Assembly (NCBI RefSeq): GCF_013280495.1
Contig: NZ_JABSSX010000010.1
Location: 49,097-113,096 of the forward strand
Source: Brevibacterium permense
GTDB lineage: Bacteria > Actinomycetota > Actinomycetes > Actinomycetales > Brevibacteriaceae
Reading direction: 5' to 3'
DNA length: 64,000 nt
A model generated the notes under the pieces. It searched no databases and was not told the origin of the DNA. It was given only the letters and a program-made list of their open reading frames with translations. Made by a program: the position numbers and the translations under genes. Shown here piece by piece: positions 52,486 to 61,255 of the stretch (positions are counted from its first letter, which is position 1; each line of letters begins with the position of its first letter).

Positions 52486-53835
52486 ATGACAACGAAGTCG
52501 GCCGCCCACAATACTCAGCCAGCGGCTCCGCCATCGGGCCCGTCGAGGAATCCAGTACAAGCTTGGGGTATCACTGGAATCCTCATGCTGCTCTACATGA
52601 TCAATTACAGCGACAAGTTGCTATTGGGACTCGTCGCGCAGCCACTGAAAGAAGAATTGGGAATATCGTCCGCACAGCTCGGCTTTGCGGCAAGCGCATT
52701 CTTCATGGCGTTCACTATCGGTGGGTTCTTTGCTGGCACCATCAATCGTTTCGCCGCGCTAAGATGGTCGCTCGTCATCATCGCCGTCATCTGGGCGGCA
52801 ACCATGTTTCCGATGGTTATCGCTGGAACGTTCGCTGTCCTCCTCGTGAGCCGCATCATCCTCGGCTTTTTCGAGGGGCCGTCAGGCGCTCTGATCCTTT
52901 CCGCGACATACACGTGGCATCCCGTCGAGAAGCGCGGGCTTCCGAGTTCTCTGATCTCGGCAGCGAACTCCTTCGCCAAGATCGCGGCGGCACCAGCTCT
53001 GACCTGGGTAATCGTCACTTTTGGCTGGCACTACGGATTCCTCGCTCTGATGACCGTGGGCCTGCTGTGGTGCGTTCTATGGCTAGTCACATGGAAGCCC
53101 GGCCCGTATGCGAGTGTTAAGAACGTTGCCCCAGAAGCGCTGGCCGAAGCCGCGCGGACAAAAGTTCCGTGGACACGGATCTTCCTGAGCCGCACGTTCC
53201 TCGGTGCGCTTGCAGCCGCAGTTCCAATGTATGGGCTCATCACTGTAGTCCTGACCTGGCTTCCTTCCTACTTCGAGATCGGTCTCGGATTCTCACGGCT
53301 TCAAGCTGGGTCGATGTTCGGCATTCCCAGCATTGTTGCCTTGTTCGCCATGTTCATCTCAACAGCGATCACTGACAAGATCATGAGCCAAGGCGGCAGT
53401 TCCCGTATTGCTCGTGGCATTGTTCCGGGAATTGGTCTCATAGTGTGCGGGCTGTCGATGCTCGTCCTCCCACTCATCCATGTACCGATCGCAGTTGTTG
53501 CTGCAGTTTCTTTCGGGTACGGGATCGGATGCATCGTCACTCCGATCACTAACGCGGCAGTCTCACAGATCTGTCCTCCGAATCAGGTAGCGGGGGCTCT
53601 AGGAGTATTCCTTGCCCTGCAGGCAGTCGCAGGAATCATCGCACCTCCGATTACTGGTGCAATAGTCGACGCAGCATCGTCACCCGCAGCTGGCTATGCT
53701 CAATCATTCCAGGTGTTCGGAGGCGTAGCTATCGTCGGTGCTCTCGTCGCAATGGCTCTCATCAACCCAGCCAAGGACGCCAAGCGTCTCTTGATCGCCG
53801 AACCCGACAAGAGTGCAACGTCCGAGGTTCACTGA
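52486..53835 (+). CDS. MFS transporter, anion:cation symporter-like
   Basis: 449 aa, 12 membrane segments, AAAGGA before the ATG. ILMLLYMINYSDKLLLGLVAQPLKEELGISSAQLGF is the N-terminal signature of the ACS family, which imports organic acids (hexuronates, phthalate, vanillate and similar). GFFEGPSGALILSATYTWHPVEKRG matches motif B and its loop. Last gene of the plus-strand operon, so it most likely imports the acid that the ligase activates. A strong hairpin follows. Confidence 0.9.
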   Translation: MTTKSAAHNTQPAAPPSGPSRNPVQAWGITGILMLLYMINYSDKLLLGLVAQPLKEELGISSAQLGFAASAFFMAFTIGGFFAGTINRFAALRWSLVIIAVIWAATMFPMVIAGTFAVLLVSRIILGFFEGPSGALILSATYTWHPVEKRGLPSSLISAANSFAKIAAAPALTWVIVTFGWHYGFLALMTVGLLWCVLWLVTWKPGPYASVKNVAPEALAEAARTKVPWTRIFLSRTFLGALAAAVPMYGLITVVLTWLPSYFEIGLGFSRLQAGSMFGIPSIVALFAMFISTAITDKIMSQGGSSRIARGIVPGIGLIVCGLSMLVLPLIHVPIAVVAAVSFGYGIGCIVTPITNAAVSQICPPNQVAGALGVFLALQAVAGIIAPPITGAIVDAASSPAAGYAQSFQVFGGVAIVGALVAMALINPAKDAKRLLIAEPDKSATSEVH

Positions 53836-53852
53836 GCAATTTGTTTATTAAT

Positions 53853-53890
53853 GTGGTGCCCTGCCTTCGGACCGGAAGACAGGGCACCAC
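53853..53890. terminator. Bidirectional hairpin terminator
   Basis: GTGGTGCCCTG and CAGGGCACCAC, 11-bp perfect arms with a 16-base loop, between the convergent transporter and GH79-like genes. It marks the right end of the second catabolic cluster. Confidence 0.75.
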
Positions 53891-53946
53891 GTCTATCGCA
53901 AGCTGAAAATGACTGCGGCAACTTGCGGCTCCGCCCAGTTGCTCAG

Positions 53947-55575
53947 TCATGCTCTCTTGGTCATCACGAACACCGTCACCGTGCTCCCGGCAAGGTCGAT
54001 CCACAGCTTCCCGTCATCGCCCACACCACCCGTGGCCTGCGGCGAGCTCGGGCCACCCGACGGGCTCGGAGCGCCCGACGCCGACCCCGGCGCCCCATCT
54101 CCACTGAACGGCACATCAGCCGGCAGCGGATTCGCCGGCACCACCTGCGTCGCACTTTTCACATCATTCGACGCCCCGTACACCTGCGACGCCGACGAAA
54201 CACTGAACCCCGACGGCATCGACAGCGTCACGGGATTTCCACCCACCGAAGCTGCGTCGTTCGCATTGATCACCGTCGTCACCAGCGTGCGACCGTCGTT
54301 CTTGACCACGGTGTAGGCGCTCATATTCCCACCGCCCGTAACGTCGGTCGAAGTGAACTCCCCACCGACGCTGGGTACGAGCAGCCGCAGCCCGAGCATG
54401 TTCGGTCGCACCTGGAACTCGTTCGATTGATCCCCGCGATCGGCCGGATCGCAGATGAGCGACATCGGTGCTCCGCCTTTGCAGGCTCCGAGCATCGAAT
54501 GCATGGCCATCCGCTCGACGCCGAGGGTCGCCGCATACAGCGTGTAGTCGGCCGCCCACAGCGCCGAGGCATTCGTCAGTGACGTGTCATTCGTCCCCGG
54601 GCAGCTCGTCGGCCCGGTCTCCTCGAGCCACAGCGGCACACCGGCCGCATCGGCCTTGGATTTCCCGATGCCGAGGTTCTTCTTCGCCGCCTCTTTAGCC
54701 AGGGGAACGATGAGGTTCGCGGCCTGCGGGCCGCGACCGGGCACCTTGGTGGAGTCGCATTCGTAGAGCTGATACCAATGCTGCGCAAGCGCGGTCTTGT
54801 TCTTGACATCAGAGTCCAAGAAGGCCGTCATCCACGCCCCGTCGTAGACATCGGGACCGATGATCGGCGCCTCGGGCCGTTTCGCATGGATCGCCTTGGC
54901 ATACGCCTCGAGCTGACCCACGTACTTGTCTTCGTTCCAGCCATCCTCCCGGACGGCACCGTCGGGAACATCGTCGACGGTATAGCCATTGGGTTCATTC
55001 CCGATCCCCAGCCCGATGAGCGAATCGCCGAGGATGTCGACCGCATGCGCGGCCATGTCGGCTCCCCGCTCCGGATCGTAAGTGCCGAGGGGAACTCCGA
55101 GGGTGACCGTCGACCCGGTGGCGTCGACGAGCTTCTTCAGCCTCTTGAGGTCATCAGGAGTGATCGTGGTCTTCTCGCCGTGCTTCGGCGCCTCCCCCTT
55201 CGACGTCCAGAACGTCCTCCGGTCGAGGGCATTGCCGGCGAACCGCAGCGCCGGAGACCCGAGCGCTCTCAGCTGCTCGTCGAGATTCGACTTCGCCGGG
55301 TCGAGCCGGGGGTCGGCAAGGTCGGTGGCTTCGAAGGAGACTCCGATGTTGTCGGACCTGAAGCTCGGTCCCGTCTGCTCAGCGGTCGTGGTGATCGATG
55401 CGGCATCACCGGAGGCGCTGTCAACATTCGCCTGCTCGAATTCGGTCGGCGTGGGGCTCGGATCCGGGGTCTGTTCTGCGGACGGCGTGGAGTCGTCCGA
55501 ATCGAACCACGAACATCCCGACAGCACGAGGGCGAGCGCCACCACGCTGCCCTGGATACTCCTACTGAGGTTCAC
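53947..55575 (-). CDS. GH79-like glycoside hydrolase lipoprotein
   Basis: 542 aa from the GTG at 55575. A 20-residue signal ends in a lipobox (LVLSGC), so the protein is lipid-anchored outside the cell. A Ser/Thr/Pro linker leads to a TIM barrel resembling heparanase/beta-glucuronidase family 79: LRFAGNALDRRTFW, the acid/base Glu in LGIGNEPNGY (about residue 194) and the nucleophile in LWLEETG (about 318). A beta-sandwich domain and a Gly/Ser/Pro-rich stretch follow. It may trim uronic-acid glycans. Starts further upstream (TTG at 55611) are less likely. Confidence 0.75.
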   Translation of the reverse strand: MNLSRSIQGSVVALALVLSGCSWFDSDDSTPSAEQTPDPSPTPTEFEQANVDSASGDAASITTTAEQTGPSFRSDNIGVSFEATDLADPRLDPAKSNLDEQLRALGSPALRFAGNALDRRTFWTSKGEAPKHGEKTTITPDDLKRLKKLVDATGSTVTLGVPLGTYDPERGADMAAHAVDILGDSLIGLGIGNEPNGYTVDDVPDGAVREDGWNEDKYVGQLEAYAKAIHAKRPEAPIIGPDVYDGAWMTAFLDSDVKNKTALAQHWYQLYECDSTKVPGRGPQAANLIVPLAKEAAKKNLGIGKSKADAAGVPLWLEETGPTSCPGTNDTSLTNASALWAADYTLYAATLGVERMAMHSMLGACKGGAPMSLICDPADRGDQSNEFQVRPNMLGLRLLVPSVGGEFTSTDVTGGGNMSAYTVVKNDGRTLVTTVINANDAASVGGNPVTLSMPSGFSVSSASQVYGASNDVKSATQVVPANPLPADVPFSGDGAPGSASGAPSPSGGPSSPQATGGVGDDGKLWIDLAGSTVTVFVMTKRA

Positions 55576-55737
55576 GCCAATAACTCTGCCCTGTCCCCGC
55601 AGAATCGACAACTTCCACAGTGCCTTTCAAGAGGCCTCCCGTCCGAATCCCCACCCGCCGAGGCGCCCGCCCCACGCCCATGGCATCGTAGTGCTGGAGA
55701 TCACGCCACCTGAGCCCACCGGAGGAGAGGAACCGCC

Positions 55738-56946
55738 ATGCCCGACAGCTTCGCCCGGCCCTCCCTCACTCCCATCCGCGGGGCCTTGGGTATGTCGGTG
55801 GCGATGGGCATGGGCCGGTTCTTCTATACCCCGGCCCTGCCGCTCATGGTCGCAGCCCTCCACTGGAGTTCGGCTCCCGGCGCATGGATCGCGACGCTCA
55901 ACTACGTCGGCTACTTCATCGGCACCCTCGTCATCGCCCAAGGTTGGGTCGAACCCAACAGGTTCGTCTACCGCCTCAGCCTCATCGTCTCCACCGTGGG
56001 TCTCGCCGCGGTCGCCCTGACCCCGAACCTCATCTGGCAGGGCGGCATCCGCACGATCGCCGGCATCGCCTCGGGGCTGATCTTCGTGTGCGTGACCCAA
56101 CGGATCCCTGCGAACTCCCGCCGGTCCCGCGACGGCGGCATTTCGTATGGCGGGGTCGGCTTCGGCATCCTCGTCTCCGGAGCCATCGTGCTCGCCGCCG
56201 GCAGCGTCGCCGACTGGCGTCAGCTGTGGCTCATCTGCGCGGCCGTGTCCGCAATCTTCTCCATCATCGCCTGGACCTGGCCGATCCCCGCCCGGATACC
56301 CCGACACACCACCCCCGCCGAGGCGGCCGACCCGACCTCAACCGACGACCCGACCGAAACCGCCACCGACGATCCCGCCGAGGCGGCCACCCCCTTCGAC
56401 GCCAATCGCCGCCGAGCCATGGCGATCCTCTCCACCGGCTACTTCTTCCAAGGCGGCGGCTACATCATCATCGGCACCTACCTCGTCGTGCTCGCCGGTC
56501 CCGTCTTCGGAGCAACCGCGGCCGCCTCGACGTGGCTCATCGCCGGGATCGCGACGGCGGCCTCTCCCCTGACGTGGGCAGCGGTCGCAGCCCGCATCGG
56601 CACGGTCAAGGCGCTGACGCTCTGCTACTGCCTCCAGGTCTTCGGTGCCCTGCTCGCCGTCTTCGGCTCCACCCCGATCGTGCTGATCATCGCCGCGGCG
56701 CTCTTCGGCTTCACATTCATCGGGGTGGTCATGATGACGATCGGCGTCGGCACGCAGATGGGAGTCGCGAACGCCTCAGCGAAGCTGACGTCCTGGTACA
56801 GCATCGGTCAGATCGTCGGCCCGGCCGTCGTCGCCGCGGCCCTGAGCGAACACATCGCCGCCGCCTTCATCGCCTCGGCGATCGCTTTGGCAATCGCCAT
56901 GGCGCTGACCTTGGTCGGCGTCCTCACCGGCAACGTCGACCGCTGA
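55738..56946 (+). CDS. YbfB/YjiJ family MFS transporter
   Basis: 402 aa, 12 membrane segments, GGAGGAGAGG before the ATG. GMSVAMGMGRFFYTPALPLM is the distinctive YbfB/YjiJ N-terminus, and IATLNYVGYFIGTLV is the second helix. The central cytoplasmic loop carries a near repeat, PAEAADPTSTDDPTETATDD then PAEAATP, encoded by two copies of the CGCCGAGGCGG motif. Substrate unknown. It stands alone and is divergent from the GH79-like gene. Confidence 0.87.
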   Translation: MPDSFARPSLTPIRGALGMSVAMGMGRFFYTPALPLMVAALHWSSAPGAWIATLNYVGYFIGTLVIAQGWVEPNRFVYRLSLIVSTVGLAAVALTPNLIWQGGIRTIAGIASGLIFVCVTQRIPANSRRSRDGGISYGGVGFGILVSGAIVLAAGSVADWRQLWLICAAVSAIFSIIAWTWPIPARIPRHTTPAEAADPTSTDDPTETATDDPAEAATPFDANRRRAMAILSTGYFFQGGGYIIIGTYLVVLAGPVFGATAAASTWLIAGIATAASPLTWAAVAARIGTVKALTLCYCLQVFGALLAVFGSTPIVLIIAAALFGFTFIGVVMMTIGVGTQMGVANASAKLTSWYSIGQIVGPAVVAAALSEHIAAAFIASAIALAIAMALTLVGVLTGNVDR

Positions 56947-57030
56947 CGCCGGGCGATCGGGTCGGCTCTCTCACACCGCCGTGGTCCTGCCGAAGATCCT
57001 CCTGTCGGGAGGGGAGGTGTCGCTCGCGGT

Positions 57031-57045
57031 GTTTACACTGTAATC
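57031..57045. promoter_or_regulatory. GATTACAGTGTAAAC motif, site 3 (reverse orientation)
   Basis: GTTTACACTGTAATC is the exact reverse complement of the 15-mer at 27208-27222, 30 kb away. It lies 193 bases upstream of the GPGG gene in a 292-bp intergenic region that otherwise holds only the hairpin at 57181-57200. Confidence 0.5.
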
Positions 57046-57180
57046 TTCTCGGCGAGTGTTGTTTATGGTCGGCAGACTCCGCGGATGAAGCAGCATCTGG
57101 AATCGCATCCGCTGGCAGACCAAGAAAGAGACAACTCTCCAACGTCGGCTGCGCGCAGCCTCGGCGTCGATCAGATTCAT

Positions 57181-57200
57181 CACCGGCTCTCGAGCCGGTG
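57181..57200. repeat. Hairpin in the leader of the GPGG gene
   Basis: CACCGGCTC-TC-GAGCCGGTG, 9-bp perfect arms, 38 bases before the GPGG start codon. It could be a leader structure or the terminator of the upstream transporter gene. Confidence 0.5.
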
Positions 57201-57238
57201 ATGCCGCACTCACAGTGAAACCGATAGGAAGTTGAATT

Positions 57239-57382
57239 ATGGCTATTGTTCTGTGGATCCTCGCAGCGCTGCTCGTCATCTCGGGCGTCTTCGCAATTCT
57301 GCGCAAACAGATTCTGTGGGGCGTCGTCCTCATCGTCGTCGGCTGTCTCGTCGGCCCAGGAGGGGTGAGCATCTTCGCCTGA
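57239..57382 (+). CDS. GPGG-motif small membrane protein
   Basis: 47 aa, too short for most gene finders but well supported: AGGAAG lies seven bases before the ATG. The protein is almost entirely membrane: two helices (MAIVLWILAALLVISGVFAI and WGVVLIVVGCLVG) joined by LRKQIL, ending GPGGVSIFA. This matches the widespread actinobacterial GPGG-motif mini-proteins of unknown function. It opens the stress-gene region and has the 15-bp motif upstream. Confidence 0.8.
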   Translation: MAIVLWILAALLVISGVFAILRKQILWGVVLIVVGCLVGPGGVSIFA

Positions 57383-57784
57383 TCTTCTCCCGCCTTCACG
57401 TGAGGTGTCATTCCCGGCAGGGAGGCCTCGCGTGAAGCCGGGAACGACGGCCACACCTTTCGGTGCACCGCTGAGGAGGACAGGCTCCGACTCCGCTTCG
57501 GCAGGAAAGCACCGTCGCTTCACGTCAGTTGACGCAAGTAGCTGCTGAAGCCCCCGTTCACGCGACCGGACAGACGAGCAGACGTGAGCACTCTGCAGTC
57601 ATCGGTTCTGCGTCTTGTTAGCGGTCTGCGCATTGCTCGTGACCAGCTTCCTGAGATCATCCTGGCAGGAAGGTTCGTTCCGCCAGGAGGCCAGAGGCAT
57701 TGAAATCATCCCGGTGACCTGTAAACGATGCTGTGTGTTCTTGTCACTTCTTTCTGGAGTCGCTGGACGTGTCCTCATCAGCCA
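57383..57784. other. Gene-free interval with a terminator-like hairpin
   Basis: CTTCACGTGAGG (57394-57405) pairs with CCTCGCGTGAAG (57426-57437), one mismatch, and probably ends the GPGG transcript. The remaining 350 bases show no gene or repeat that I can support. Confidence 0.45.
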
Positions 57785-58204
57785 TCAGGAGTTCCGGCTG
57801 ACATCATCGGTGTCCGGGTCGTTGTCGGTGTATACCCGCTGTCGCATCCGCTGTCCGTGAGTCAGTCGCTTCACATCTAGGTCTGAGTCGAAGCTCGCAC
57901 CGATACCGCCGGCGACGACGCCCATCGCTGCACTCAACCAGGCAATATCGAGATAGTTCGCCACCGTCGCCTCCTGCCGGATCTGGGCCGTCATGAACTC
58001 GGGATCGATGACGACGAGTCCACCCAGCAGAATGAGGACCACCAGTCCAGCGTAGAGCGCGAACACCGTGATCAGCAGCGTCAGGACGGTGGAGAGGTTG
58101 TAGTACATCACTACCGTGGCCAGGCTGTCGCTGCGTGGCTCGTCCCAGAGTTTGTGGTTGACGATCAGCCAAATAGTCAGGCTAACAGTTAGCCTGGCTA
58201 CCAA
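57785..58204 (-). pseudogene. Membrane protein, probably 5'-truncated
   Basis: 139 codons from a TTG. Two clear membrane segments (VLTLLITVFALYAGLVVLILLGGLVVI and LDIAWLSAAMGVVAGGIGASF) and VNHKLWDE near the start agree with the C-terminal part of a larger actinobacterial membrane protein that I remember as over 200 residues. Here the upstream 100 or so residues are absent and there is no ribosome-binding site or ATG. The first codons coincide with a 19-bp palindrome upstream of marR. Either a remnant or a shortened gene. Confidence 0.5.
58178..58196. promoter_or_regulatory. 19-bp palindrome, candidate MarR operator
   Basis: CAGGCTAACAGTTAGCCTG is a perfect 9-1-9 palindrome 46 bases upstream of the marR start. 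Its size and position fit an autoregulatory MarR operator. Confidence 0.6.
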
Positions 58205-58242
58205 TACTCAGACTCTACATGGACTGGAAGGAATTGGCGACC

Positions 58243-58815
58243 GTGTCTACCGACGAATCCTCAACCAGCAGCGGTTATTGGTACTCCGAGCGGAGAACTG
58301 AATCAGCTGATTCAATCGAGCTGCTCAACGAGTTGCGGCGATACCGCGAGTCCAATGCCCTCATGCGCTCCAAGGTGAGGGAGGACATGGGCATGGGAGA
58401 AAAGGATCTGCTGGCTCTCCGGCTCCTGCTTTCCGCACAGGCACAGGGGCGAGCAATGCGGCAGCGCGATCTGGCCCAGAATCTGTCCATTCAGCCTGCC
58501 TCTGCCAGTGCTCTGGTGGACCGTCTCGTCAAGGACGGATATGTGAAACGAACGCCTCACCCTGACGACAGGCGCTCAATCGCCGTGGAACCCACCGACT
58601 TGGCGAGTCGTGATGTGCGGCGGACCCTCGTAGACATGCACGCCCGCATGCTGGACGTCACTGATGCGATGACTCCCCAGGAGCGAGGTGTCGTCACTCG
58701 GTTCCTGCGTGACCTCAACCATGCGATGGACAAGCGCCCGGAGGATGCCGGCTCATCAACGACGAGCTTCACCGAGATCCGCCAGCCGGGGCACGCCTCG
58801 GCCGAGACCAGCTGA
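58243..58815 (+). CDS. MarR family transcriptional regulator
   Basis: 190 aa from the GTG at 58243, which has GGAAGGA nine bases upstream; an ATG at 58219 without a site would add eight residues. The winged helix reads RQRDLAQNLSIQPASASALVDRLVKDGYVKRTPHPDDRRSIAV. An N-terminal helix and a C-terminal dimer helix surround it. No conserved redox Cys is seen, so it probably binds a small ligand. Next to a 19-bp palindrome and the stress cluster. Confidence 0.87.
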   Translation: MSTDESSTSSGYWYSERRTESADSIELLNELRRYRESNALMRSKVREDMGMGEKDLLALRLLLSAQAQGRAMRQRDLAQNLSIQPASASALVDRLVKDGYVKRTPHPDDRRSIAVEPTDLASRDVRRTLVDMHARMLDVTDAMTPQERGVVTRFLRDLNHAMDKRPEDAGSSTTSFTEIRQPGHASAETS

Positions 58816-59139
58816 AGCGCAGCGCAGCTTTGAATGCTCGGGCGGCCAAAGCCCGTACTCGTCAGCACGATCATCGCGTTGCTGCTGAACCAGCTCACCG
58901 AGCGTTCTGCGGTGAAGACAGGCGTCGGCGTCATTTGCCTTAGAACTTTCTCGGCGCCGGGTGGTGCCTGTCAATGATCGTGTGGAGAAAGGCAATGTAT
59001 GAAACCGCTCACCAGCCGGTCACGGCAGGATGTGGTTATTGTCTTTCGGGGAGGAACGTGAGTGCGCCGCTGGTGAGTCGACGATCGACTCGCCAGCGGC
59101 GCATAGTCTGCCTGAACAGCGGACCTCAGGCCCTACCTG
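58816..59139. other. Intergenic region between marR and dps
   Basis: 324 bases without a gene. It holds the long hairpin at 59064-59102; nothing else is recognised. Confidence 0.5.
59064..59102. terminator. Bidirectional hairpin terminator between marR and dps
   Basis: 18-bp arms (GCGCCGCTGGTGAGTCGA and its complement, one mismatch) with a three-base loop. It separates the convergent marR and stress-operon transcripts. Confidence 0.7.
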
Positions 59140-59667
59140 TCAGCTCTCGGGACGTCGATTCTCGGCGCTGAGGAACCAGGCCTGCTGCTCGAGACGCGCG
59201 ATGAAGTCATGGAAGATGTCGGCGGTGGTCGCATCCGCCTCATCAACTTCATCATGCACCTGCCGCATCGTGGCCACGGCAGTCTCGACCGCTCGGACAG
59301 CGAGGTCAACCACGTCGCCGGTCAGCACTTCACCTGCCGGGAACTCCGGCAATGCAGTCTGCTCAGCGACCACAGCGGGGCGTCCATCAGCGGTGGCGTG
59401 GAGTGCGCGCATACGTTCGGCGATTGTGTCGGCGCCCTCTCGGGCGATATCGACTACCTCGTCGAGGTTGAGATGAAGGTCCCGAAAGTTTGGGCCCACA
59501 ACATTCCAGTGCGCCTGTTTGCCGACGAGCTGGAGGGCGATGAAGTCAACGAGAACTGTCTGCATGTTCTTCGCCAACGCCGGCGACGCTGCGAAACCGC
59601 GCTCCGCGTTCTCAGTCCGTGTCGACTCGCTCCCAGCCGGCTGCGGAACTTTCACTGTCTCAGTCAT
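59140..59667 (-). CDS. dps: Dps family DNA-binding/ferritin-like protein
   Basis: 175 aa from the ATG at 59667, with AAGGAA upstream. The ferroxidase motif is present: LVGKQAHWNVVGPNFRDLHLNLDEVVDIAREGADTIAERM with the His, Asp and Glu ligands. Dps forms a 12-mer shell that stores iron oxidised by peroxide and compacts DNA. The N-terminal 25 residues (MTETVKVPQPAGSESTRTEN) are a flexible tail. Last gene of the minus-strand stress cluster; an extra 15-bp palindrome lies 55 bases upstream. Confidence 0.92.
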   Translation of the reverse strand: MTETVKVPQPAGSESTRTENAERGFAASPALAKNMQTVLVDFIALQLVGKQAHWNVVGPNFRDLHLNLDEVVDIAREGADTIAERMRALHATADGRPAVVAEQTALPEFPAGEVLTGDVVDLAVRAVETAVATMRQVHDEVDEADATTADIFHDFIARLEQQAWFLSAENRRPES

Positions 59668-59721
59668 CTCTGTTCCTTCCTGATTCCCACGGTCAGTCAC
59701 GTGGCTCATTTTTCTGTGGCG

Positions 59722-59736
59722 TGAAGTCTGACTTCA
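59722..59736. promoter_or_regulatory. 15-bp palindrome upstream of dps
   Basis: TGAAGTCTGACTTCA, perfect 7-1-7 palindrome in the short gap between the DUF4235 gene and dps. It could be an operator for dps alone or a weak terminator. Confidence 0.45.
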
Positions 59737-59754
59737 GGACCGTGCGTGCAGTAC

Positions 59755-60057
59755 TCAGTCACCCGGCCATTCGCCGATGAACTTTGTGAACACGTTTGCC
59801 ATGCCCCGATCGACCAATGCTTTCACCAGAGCGAAGAGCGCACCCTGCAAAGCGGCTGCCACCAAGATCTCACGTAGCCTGTGCTCAGACTCCAAGGCAC
59901 CGGGAGCATCGGCGTTGTCACCAGGGGTGGCACGCTTCCAGATCTGTTTGAACACCACCCCCGCCAGGGCACCACCAACGACGCTCCCGACCAGTCCGAA
60001 CGGACGATACAACAGTTTAGCCGCGGTATTGCCGGTTTTGTCATCGGTCTTGACCAT
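59755..60057 (-). CDS. DUF4235 domain-containing membrane protein
   Basis: 100 aa. LLYRPFGLVGSVVGGALAGVVFKQIWKRATPGD and the second helix EILVAAALQGALFALVKALVDRG are the DUF4235 pattern, a small two-helix membrane protein of Actinobacteria with no assigned function. It is often found beside the same DUF3618 and holin-like partners as here. It lies 31 bases downstream of the YihY gene. Confidence 0.88.
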   Translation of the reverse strand: MVKTDDKTGNTAAKLLYRPFGLVGSVVGGALAGVVFKQIWKRATPGDNADAPGALESEHRLREILVAAALQGALFALVKALVDRGMANVFTKFIGEWPGD

Positions 60058-60088
60058 GTCTCACTCTCCTACGAGTCATCATTTCCTG

Positions 60089-61255
60089 TCAGTCGTTGCG
60101 AGTCGGCTGGGCGCTTTCGCCTCGGGTCTTCCTCAGGGCCCGTGCTCTCCGAGCATCTTTGGCGTCCTTCCGCTCTGCCTTATCCAGTGTCGTCGTCTCA
60201 CGCGGAGGCAGTTGAATATCCTCTTCGGCCCGTATACCGCCCTGAAGCTGACGCCCGCGTTCGATTTCGGCATTGAGCTCAGCCCCCAGCAGCAAGGCGA
60301 TGTTCGTGATCCACAGCCAGAGCAAGAAGATGATGACTCCTGCCAGGGACCCATACGTCTTCGCGTAATTCGAAAAGTTCGCGATGTAGAACGCAAAAGC
60401 CGCCGAGGCCAGCACCCACACGACAATCGCGAAGACCGATCCGAGACTGATCCACTTGACCTTCGGCTGTCGAACATTCGGTGTCGCATGATAGAGCAAA
60501 GCGACCAAAGCGATCACGATGATGAGCAGAACGGGCCATTTCGCGATCTGCCAGACCAGCAGAGCACTCGAGCCGAACCCGATCGCACCACCAACCGCCT
60601 CTGCCACCGGCCCCGAGACTACGAGGATCAACGCTGCGATGACAACCAGGATCACAGCGGCCAGGGTGACAAGAAGCATGAGGGGGCGAAGTTTCCAGAT
60701 CGGGCGACCTTCACGTTTCTCATAGATGCGATTCATCGCCTTGCCGAAGGCAACTACATATCCAGAGGCCGACCACAGAGCCACGAGAAGACCAATGACG
60801 AATGCCCACCCCGCCGACGAGTTCTGTGCCAACTGCATCAGAGTCGGCCTCAGCGTATCCGCGATGGATCTTCCGCCAAGATCGGTGATGATGCCGGTGA
60901 CCGTCTCAACCGTCTGCTGACTTTGGCCCACCAGACCCAGGATCGACAGAATCGCCAGAAGAGCCGGAAACAATGCGAGAACCAGATAGTAGGTCAGACC
61001 AGCAGCTAACTGCAGGCAGTCATCGCCGAGGAATTCCCGCAGTGTCTTGCCCGCTACGTACTTCCACGTCGGTCCGGTCAGCTTCTGTGGAGTATCAGGT
61101 TTGGTCGGATGCTCAGCTGCGACACCGTGCCTCGAATCCTTCGCCTCGTCATAGGAGACCGGACCAGTATCATCAGCATCCACACGCTCATCGCGACTCG
61201 ACCGCCGGTCAGAGCGTACCGGAGTGCCGGATGCTGACCGTCTCCTGCCGATCAT
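60089..61255 (-). CDS. YihY/BrkB family inner-membrane protein
   Basis: 388 aa from the ATG at 61255, which overlaps the DUF3618 stop as ATGA. Six membrane segments in the YihY order: LQLAAGLTYYLVLALFPALLAILSILGL, GWAFVIGLLVALWSASGYVVAFGKAMNRIYE, VLLIIVIALVALLYHATPN and LAGVIIFLLWLWITNIALLLGAELNAEIERGR. Family role is uncertain; the old ribonuclease BN label is wrong. Long charged tails at both ends. Confidence 0.9.
   Translation of the reverse strand: MIGRRRSASGTPVRSDRRSSRDERVDADDTGPVSYDEAKDSRHGVAAEHPTKPDTPQKLTGPTWKYVAGKTLREFLGDDCLQLAAGLTYYLVLALFPALLAILSILGLVGQSQQTVETVTGIITDLGGRSIADTLRPTLMQLAQNSSAGWAFVIGLLVALWSASGYVVAFGKAMNRIYEKREGRPIWKLRPLMLLVTLAAVILVVIAALILVVSGPVAEAVGGAIGFGSSALLVWQIAKWPVLLIIVIALVALLYHATPNVRQPKVKWISLGSVFAIVVWVLASAAFAFYIANFSNYAKTYGSLAGVIIFLLWLWITNIALLLGAELNAEIERGRQLQGGIRAEEDIQLPPRETTTLDKAERKDAKDARRARALRKTRGESAQPTRND

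Noticed and set aside
55884..57218. 444-codon plus-strand frame overlapping the YbfB transporter gene
   Set aside because: Arg/His-rich out-of-frame reading of the transporter gene, no independent start or motif.
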